A DNA stretch of 10,397 nucleotides from Planctomycetota bacterium (GTDB taxonomy: Bacteria > Planctomycetota > Planctomycetia > Pirellulales > UBA1268), in assembly GCA_003670825.1 (NCBI GenBank), contig QWQL01000008.1, forward strand, positions 1-10,397, in the 5' to 3' direction. The notes beneath the pieces were generated by a model that saw nothing but the letters and a program-made list of their open reading frames with translations, ran no database searches and had not been told where the DNA came from. A program made the translations under genes and the position numbers. Below are positions 7,486 to 10,397 of this stretch, in pieces. Position 1 is the first letter of the stretch. Every line of letters starts with the position of its first letter.

Positions 7486-7964
7486 TTCTGCAGGTATGCC
7501 AGCGTGTCGGTATGGTGGCCAATCACCTTCCACTGGCCGCTTTCTTTACGGAACGTGGTCGTCGCGCGGATGTTCACGGGCTGCGGCTTGCCGTCAATGA
7601 TATTTTCGCCCGTCTCGTAGTAATGAACGACGGCCAAGGTGGGGCTAGCAGTGATATGCACGTCCACAGGGTCGACCTTGCCGCCTAGTTTTTTAGCCGC
7701 CTGCTTGTCCCAGTACGGTTCGACCTGCGACCAGCCGACCTGCATGCCGCCGACAGGCCCCATGTAAGTCACGTCATCGGCATGAGACCAGATGGCCTTC
7801 ATGGGGGCTGCGTCGCCGGTGAAGAGCGTGTTGAGAGCGTCGTGAAAAGTGCGGTTCGCCGCCTTGACTGCCTGCGTGTCGTCATCAGCCGCCTGCACGG
7901 GCCTTGCCGTGATCAGTGCCATCGCCGCCACGACAAGCAGACCCGACAGGAATCGATGACACAT
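7482..7964 (-). CDS. Secreted NTF2/SnoaL-like (DUF4440-type) protein
   Basis: A 160-aa protein with a signal peptide (MCHRFL, hydrophobic stretch, cleavage after PVQA at about residue 25) and one NTF2-like cone domain at about 30-155. The family pattern is visible: VKAANRTFHDALNTLFTGD in the first helices, MKAIWSHADDVTYMGPVGG in the next element, VDVHITASPTLAVVHYYE as a strand, and the closing FRKESGQWKVIGHH. Such proteins bind small ligands or act as lyases or isomerases; many are of unknown function, and none is assigned here. The ATG at 7964 follows AAGGA with 7 nt spacing; the frame is open to 8201 but the extra part lacks sense. Signal peptide implies a periplasmic location. The 3' end abuts the flavodoxin remnant. 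Confidence 0.88.
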   Translation of the reverse strand: MCHRFLSGLLVVAAMALITARPVQAADDDTQAVKAANRTFHDALNTLFTGDAAPMKAIWSHADDVTYMGPVGGMQVGWSQVEPYWDKQAAKKLGGKVDPVDVHITASPTLAVVHYYETGENIIDGKPQPVNIRATTTFRKESGQWKVIGHHTDTLAYLQK

Positions 7965-8057
7965 GGTTATTTCCTTGATCTGTAGAAGCCGTAGGACATC
8001 CATCTTCTTCGAGGACGAAGTGGCTAAGACTGTAGCAGGTCTCGTTGGATGCGCCGC

Positions 8058-8063
8058 TGTCAA
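8058..8063 (-). promoter_or_regulatory. TTGACA -35-like hexamer upstream of the NTF2-like gene
   Basis: An exact TTGACA on the minus strand, 94 bp before the ATG at 7964, in the gap after the FGE/PEP-CTERM gene. No good -10 lies at the usual 16-18 nt spacing (TACAGT is at 23 nt), so it may be chance. Confidence 0.2.
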
Positions 8064-8131
8064 CCCAGCCCCCACGCTCACCTCCCGCCTCCACGGCACG
8101 CTCGCGTTGGAATCACGATGGCTGGCGCGTG

Positions 8132-9181
8132 TCAGGCCCGCTTGCGACGGCAGAACATCTGCCAACCTCCACAGGCAAGACCGACCGCTCCCATCACCCA
8201 CGTCGATGGCTCGGGTACGGCAACCGCAGCGAGGCGAAAACCGGTGACGCCGTTCTCAAACGACGGGGCGGTCGTGTTCCTGTAGGAAGTCGACAAGAAG
8301 AACGCGGTATTGACCACGTTGCCGCCCCGCAGCCCACGAGACGAGCCAGCAGCACCCGTGAGGTCGTTCAATTCGTACAGGTTCCCGCTCATGTCAAACG
8401 CAGCGTAGGCACTTGCTCCGCCATTGGTGCCCACCGTCGTCGCGTTGCCGACTTGGCCATTCCAGTCGGCTGTCGTGTTGTAGTTTGCAAAGTTCCCCGT
8501 GCTGCCGGCCGAGCCGATGCCGGTCGTGCCAGAAGTCACCGCCGTCGGAGCCGTATCGCTCTGGGTCGCGTAATCCCAGTAGCCCGCGTTCGTGTTGCCG
8601 CCCTTGTAGTAGGCCGCCTTGTACCACTGGTCTTCCGTCGGCACGTAGAACGTCGCACCGGAGTTCACCGCCGGTGCATTGCCGCTGGTCGCATTATTGA
8701 GCGTGTAGGCACCCGTCTCAGTGCTCGATGTGCCCGTCGAGCCGTTAAACAGCCAGTTGGAAACTCTCGCCGCATCAAACCAAGTCACGAAGTTTACCGG
8801 CTTGTCGCCCATGTTCGACTTCGCGGCGTACTTGCTGCCGGAGGCCGAACCAAATGTGAAACTGATCCCTCCACGTACGCTGCTGTCCATGCTCGCGTTG
8901 TAGACGGAGTTTGGATTCGTGCCCGATGCATCCACAGTGTTCAGGAAGTCCACGTACTGCGAGTTGGTCCACTCGTACTTCATGATCTGAAACGCGTCAG
9001 CCACGGCACCGGCGGGATTTGGGTCCCCAGTGGTGTCCGCCGTGTTCCCCGGATCGCCCACCGTCACCCAGTGGATTGTGACGGCACGGGCGGACTGCAC
9101 TCCAAGCCCGAATCCAACGGCACAGATGCACGCGGCCATGAGGCTGCGGCGAAAAGATCGCGTGCAAGCATTCAAACGCAT
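8132..9181 (-). CDS. FGE/SUMF1-fold extracellular protein with PEP-CTERM sorting signal
   Basis: A 349-aa exported protein. A signal peptide (about residues 1-33, cleavage after ARA) precedes a formylglycine-generating-enzyme-like domain at about 36-318. Recognisable family blocks are KYEWTNSQYVDFLN, PVNFVTWFDAARVSNWL, YVPTEDQWYKAAYY, FDMSGNLYELND and RGLRGGN...GFRLA (282-318). The C-terminus is a PEP-CTERM tail: VPEPST at 322-327, a hydrophobic segment and CRRKRA at the end, which in this class is cut and anchored by an exosortase. The mature domain contains no cysteine at all, so the copper/thiol chemistry of real formylglycine enzymes is impossible; the fold is probably used for binding or structure. 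The ATG at 9181 follows GGAG with 8 nt spacing. The Asn/Thr/Ser/Gly-rich mature chain suits a cell-surface or matrix role, which is an inference. The gene lies alone, 167 bp before the NTF2-like gene on the same strand. Confidence 0.92.
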   Translation of the reverse strand: MRLNACTRSFRRSLMAACICAVGFGLGVQSARAVTIHWVTVGDPGNTADTTGDPNPAGAVADAFQIMKYEWTNSQYVDFLNTVDASGTNPNSVYNASMDSSVRGGISFTFGSASGSKYAAKSNMGDKPVNFVTWFDAARVSNWLFNGSTGTSSTETGAYTLNNATSGNAPAVNSGATFYVPTEDQWYKAAYYKGGNTNAGYWDYATQSDTAPTAVTSGTTGIGSAGSTGNFANYNTTADWNGQVGNATTVGTNGGASAYAAFDMSGNLYELNDLTGAAGSSRGLRGGNVVNTAFFLSTSYRNTTAPSFENGVTGFRLAAVAVPEPSTWVMGAVGLACGGWQMFCRRKRA

Positions 9182-9689
9182 GAGCAGGTCTCCAGGGAAT
9201 GACGAGCGGGGGGCAAAAGCCAGTACTCGTATTCACGCACCGGAGGGATGCGACGCTGCTCTTGGTGACTTTCCAACAGTGCACATCGCGTACCAAACCC
9301 CGCTTTTTCCAAAACATTCGTCTGCCCCAAGCCCCAGTCCGCAGCGACAATACCTGGGTTCTGTACGGAAAAACGACCGAAAACGTCCTCGGCCTTGGCT
9401 CGACACAATAAACCGAGATTCACCAAAGGGACTCCTCGTGTGTGGGGCGATTCGCTCCAGTCAGTGGGGCGATTCGCTCCAGTCGGTGGGGCGATTCGCT
9501 CCACCCTGATCTCACGGCAGAGTCCCCTTCTCCATGTTTTCTTGATCGAGCGCTCCGGCTGTAGGCCTCGGGAAGGTGCCTCTCAGCGGATCGGGCTGGC
9601 GTGTATTCGCGGTCGGAAAGTGGTCAGCGGCGGTCGGGTCAGGCGGGTGGTGCGGGCAGAGTGATTCGAGCGTGTAAACACAGAGAGAC
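9182..9689. other. Non-coding stretch upstream of the FGE/PEP-CTERM gene
   Basis: No convincing gene on either strand. It must include the promoter of the minus-strand gene at 8132-9181 and contains the 22-bp tandem repeat at 9442-9503. The minus-strand frame at 9172-9504 only exists because the repeat is stop-free, and its composition is not protein-like. On the right it merges into the IS3 fragment. Confidence 0.6.
9442..9503. repeat. 22-bp tandem direct repeat, 2.8 copies, each with a palindromic core
   Basis: The units at 9442-9463 and 9464-9485 (GTGGGGCGATTCGCTCCAGTC plus a or g) are followed by a partial third unit at 9486-9503. Units differ only at their last base. Inside each unit, GGGGCGA and TCGCTCC form an inverted repeat around one T, pairing fully if one G:U is allowed. 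It lies 260-320 bp upstream of the FGE/PEP-CTERM start. The array could be a set of protein-binding sites or a minisatellite; nothing in the sequence decides between them. Confidence 0.85.
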
Positions 9690-9833
9690 CGCCTCCCGAA
9701 AGATCGCCTTGTCCAACTCGGCGTCCGCAAGGAGCCGCTTCAGTCAAGCGTTCTCCTTCTCGAGATCCTTCAGCCGCGTCGCCTGGTCAGTCCGCAGCCC
9801 GCCGTACACCCGCTTCCGCCGGTAGTAGGTCAC
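9690..9833 (-). pseudogene. IS3-family transposase OrfA fragment with internal stop
   Basis: The minus strand from 9833 reads VTYYRRKRVYGGLRTDQ, then ATRLKDLEKENA, a TGA at 9744-9746, and LKRLLADAELDKAIFREA. This is the helix-turn-helix end and leucine-zipper segment of IS3-type OrfA, where the usual text is ...YGGLxxDQAxRLKxLExENxRLKRLLADxELDKAIL. The stop replaces the expected Arg (CGA to TGA, one C-to-T change). The N-terminal 30 or so residues before the TYYR motif and all of OrfB (integrase core) are absent, and no terminal inverted repeats are seen. It is therefore a dead relic, marking a past insertion at this site. Confidence 0.8.
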
Positions 9834-10197
9834 TCGGCCAAAAACTGCTGATCGTGCCAAATGCTGCGAATCGCTGCGAGCCGCAGCAAACCGACTGAGT
9901 GGGCAACACAGGATTCGAACGAACCGCGATTCTTCCGAGCGAAACAGCAGAAGCCGAGTCAGAGTGTGCACATTTGTGTGCAACCTCCGAAATACCGGCA
10001 TTTGTCGCTGCATCCGGGCGTCTTGCCGCGTGGGACGAACTGTCGGAGCACCTTCGAGGCCGGCTGACGTCCCTCGACCCGGACGTCCTCACGGCACTTC
10101 ATGCTCTCTTCTGCGGCGTTCCCCGGTAGTAGCGACATTCCCCGTTCCCAACCGCCCCTTGCCAGCATTGAAGTGACAGGAAGTTATTTCGTCGACG
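9834..10197. other. Accessory strip between the IS3 relic and the PIN-like gene
   Basis: No complete gene is evident. On the plus strand, the frame from a GTG at 9899 to TAG at 10129 shows a protein-like stretch (about 9994-10126, listed separately). The remainder, including 10130-10197, shows nothing I can assign. Confidence 0.5.
9899..10129 (+). pseudogene. Possible eroded 3' end of an unknown gene
   Basis: The frame reads MGNTGFERTAI at first and then a regular, helix-forming stretch: IPAFVAASGRLAAWDELSEH, LRGRLTSLDPDVLTALHALF. Codon choice in the latter is typical for the GC-rich neighbours. The start is a GTG right after an in-frame TGA with no ribosome site, so if this was coding it is probably the C-terminal tail of a longer, broken gene. 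The layout, a TGFE-type turn followed by an amphipathic helical tail, reminds me of C-terminal tails seen after tyrosine recombinases in planctomycetes, but no catalytic part is present and this link is weak. Confidence 0.25.
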
Positions 10198-10397
10198 TTA
10201 TTCCCGCAGCATGAAGACCGACTCGTTGCTCTCCATCACGAATCGCTCGATGTCATCAAGCCGGGCCTGAAGAAGGTTGGCGATTTGACGAGTCGAGGCG
10301 TTTCCGAGGCAGACTTGAACGACCTGTGGGGGATGGCCTCGCACCAGAGCCCGGGCCAGAAAGTCGTTGTCTTTCGTGACGATAGGGCGTCGAGAAG
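10198..10397 (-). CDS. DUF5615 PIN-like family protein (5' end beyond the window)
   Basis: The last 66 residues of a frame that enters from the right edge and stops at TAA (10198-10200). It reads PIVTKDNDFLARALVRGHPP, then QVVQVCLGNASTRQIANLLQ, and ends ESNESVFMLRE. IVTKDNDF with its pair of acidic residues is the second conserved motif of DUF5615/Mut7-C-like PIN-fold proteins, and the V-x-L-GN-S/T segment with the following helix is also typical. The first acidic motif (LLDEN-like) lies outside the window. In this family the PIN-like protein is often the toxin-like partner of a DUF433 antitoxin encoded just upstream; that partner would also lie outside. An RNase role is inferred from the fold. 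Confidence 0.82.
   Translation of the reverse strand, partial: SRRPIVTKDNDFLARALVRGHPPQVVQVCLGNASTRQIANLLQARLDDIERFVMESNESVFMLRE

Noticed and set aside
8045..9202. 385-aa open frame on the plus strand opposite the FGE/PEP-CTERM gene
   Set aside because: Arg/Val/His-rich shadow of a gene with signal peptide, domain blocks and sorting tail on the other strand.
9172..9504. 110-aa minus-strand frame over the tandem repeat
   Set aside because: The start lies in the repeat, it has no ribosome site and no protein-like pattern, and it overlaps the FGE gene's upstream region.
9899..9925. GTTCGAATCC-like motif on the minus strand, resembling a tRNA T-loop
   Set aside because: The flanking bases do not form a T-stem and no acceptor, D or anticodon arms can be drawn around it.

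Overview
The window looks like chromosomal DNA of a GC-rich planctomycete, probably of the Pirellulales type. The case rests on the combination of a DUF1559 pseudopilin with an H-X9-DG C-terminal motif, a formylglycine-enzyme-like lipo/exoprotein carrying a PEP-CTERM sorting tail, a glycine-rich RRM protein, and predicted ribosome sites of Shine-Dalgarno type (AAGGAG, GGAG, AAGGA) 7-10 nt before most starts. This assignment is inferred from protein family content; no rRNA or tRNA is present to confirm it.

Layout. 1-369 (minus): 5' part of a glycine-rich RNA-binding protein, cut by the window edge. 370-1109: a long leader or intergenic stretch that ends in two strong perfect hairpins directly before katG. 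1110-3395 (plus): a complete catalase-peroxidase with a predicted signal peptide. 3516-6967 (minus): three genes in a row, in transcription order a zinc-independent MDR/enoyl-thioester-reductase-like enzyme, a DUF1559 pseudopilin and a SAM-dependent methyltransferase with a PqqD-like tail. Further upstream on the minus strand are a 5'-truncated flavodoxin remnant (7087-7485), a secreted NTF2/SnoaL-like protein (7482-7964) and an FGE-fold protein with a PEP-CTERM tail (8132-9181).

9182-10397 looks like an eroded accessory strip. It holds a 22-bp tandem repeat, a broken IS3-type OrfA fragment, a stretch on the plus strand with coding character but no credible start, and at the right edge the 3' part of a DUF5615-type PIN-like protein.

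There is no obvious single multi-gene system. KatG acts alone as an exported peroxide-detoxifying enzyme. The minus-strand genes are same-direction neighbours spaced 48-170 bp apart, so they are probably not one tightly coupled operon. The best leads are the structured katG leader, the scar where the flavodoxin fragment meets the NTF2 gene, the cysteine-free FGE/PEP-CTERM protein, and the repeat/IS3-remnant strip.
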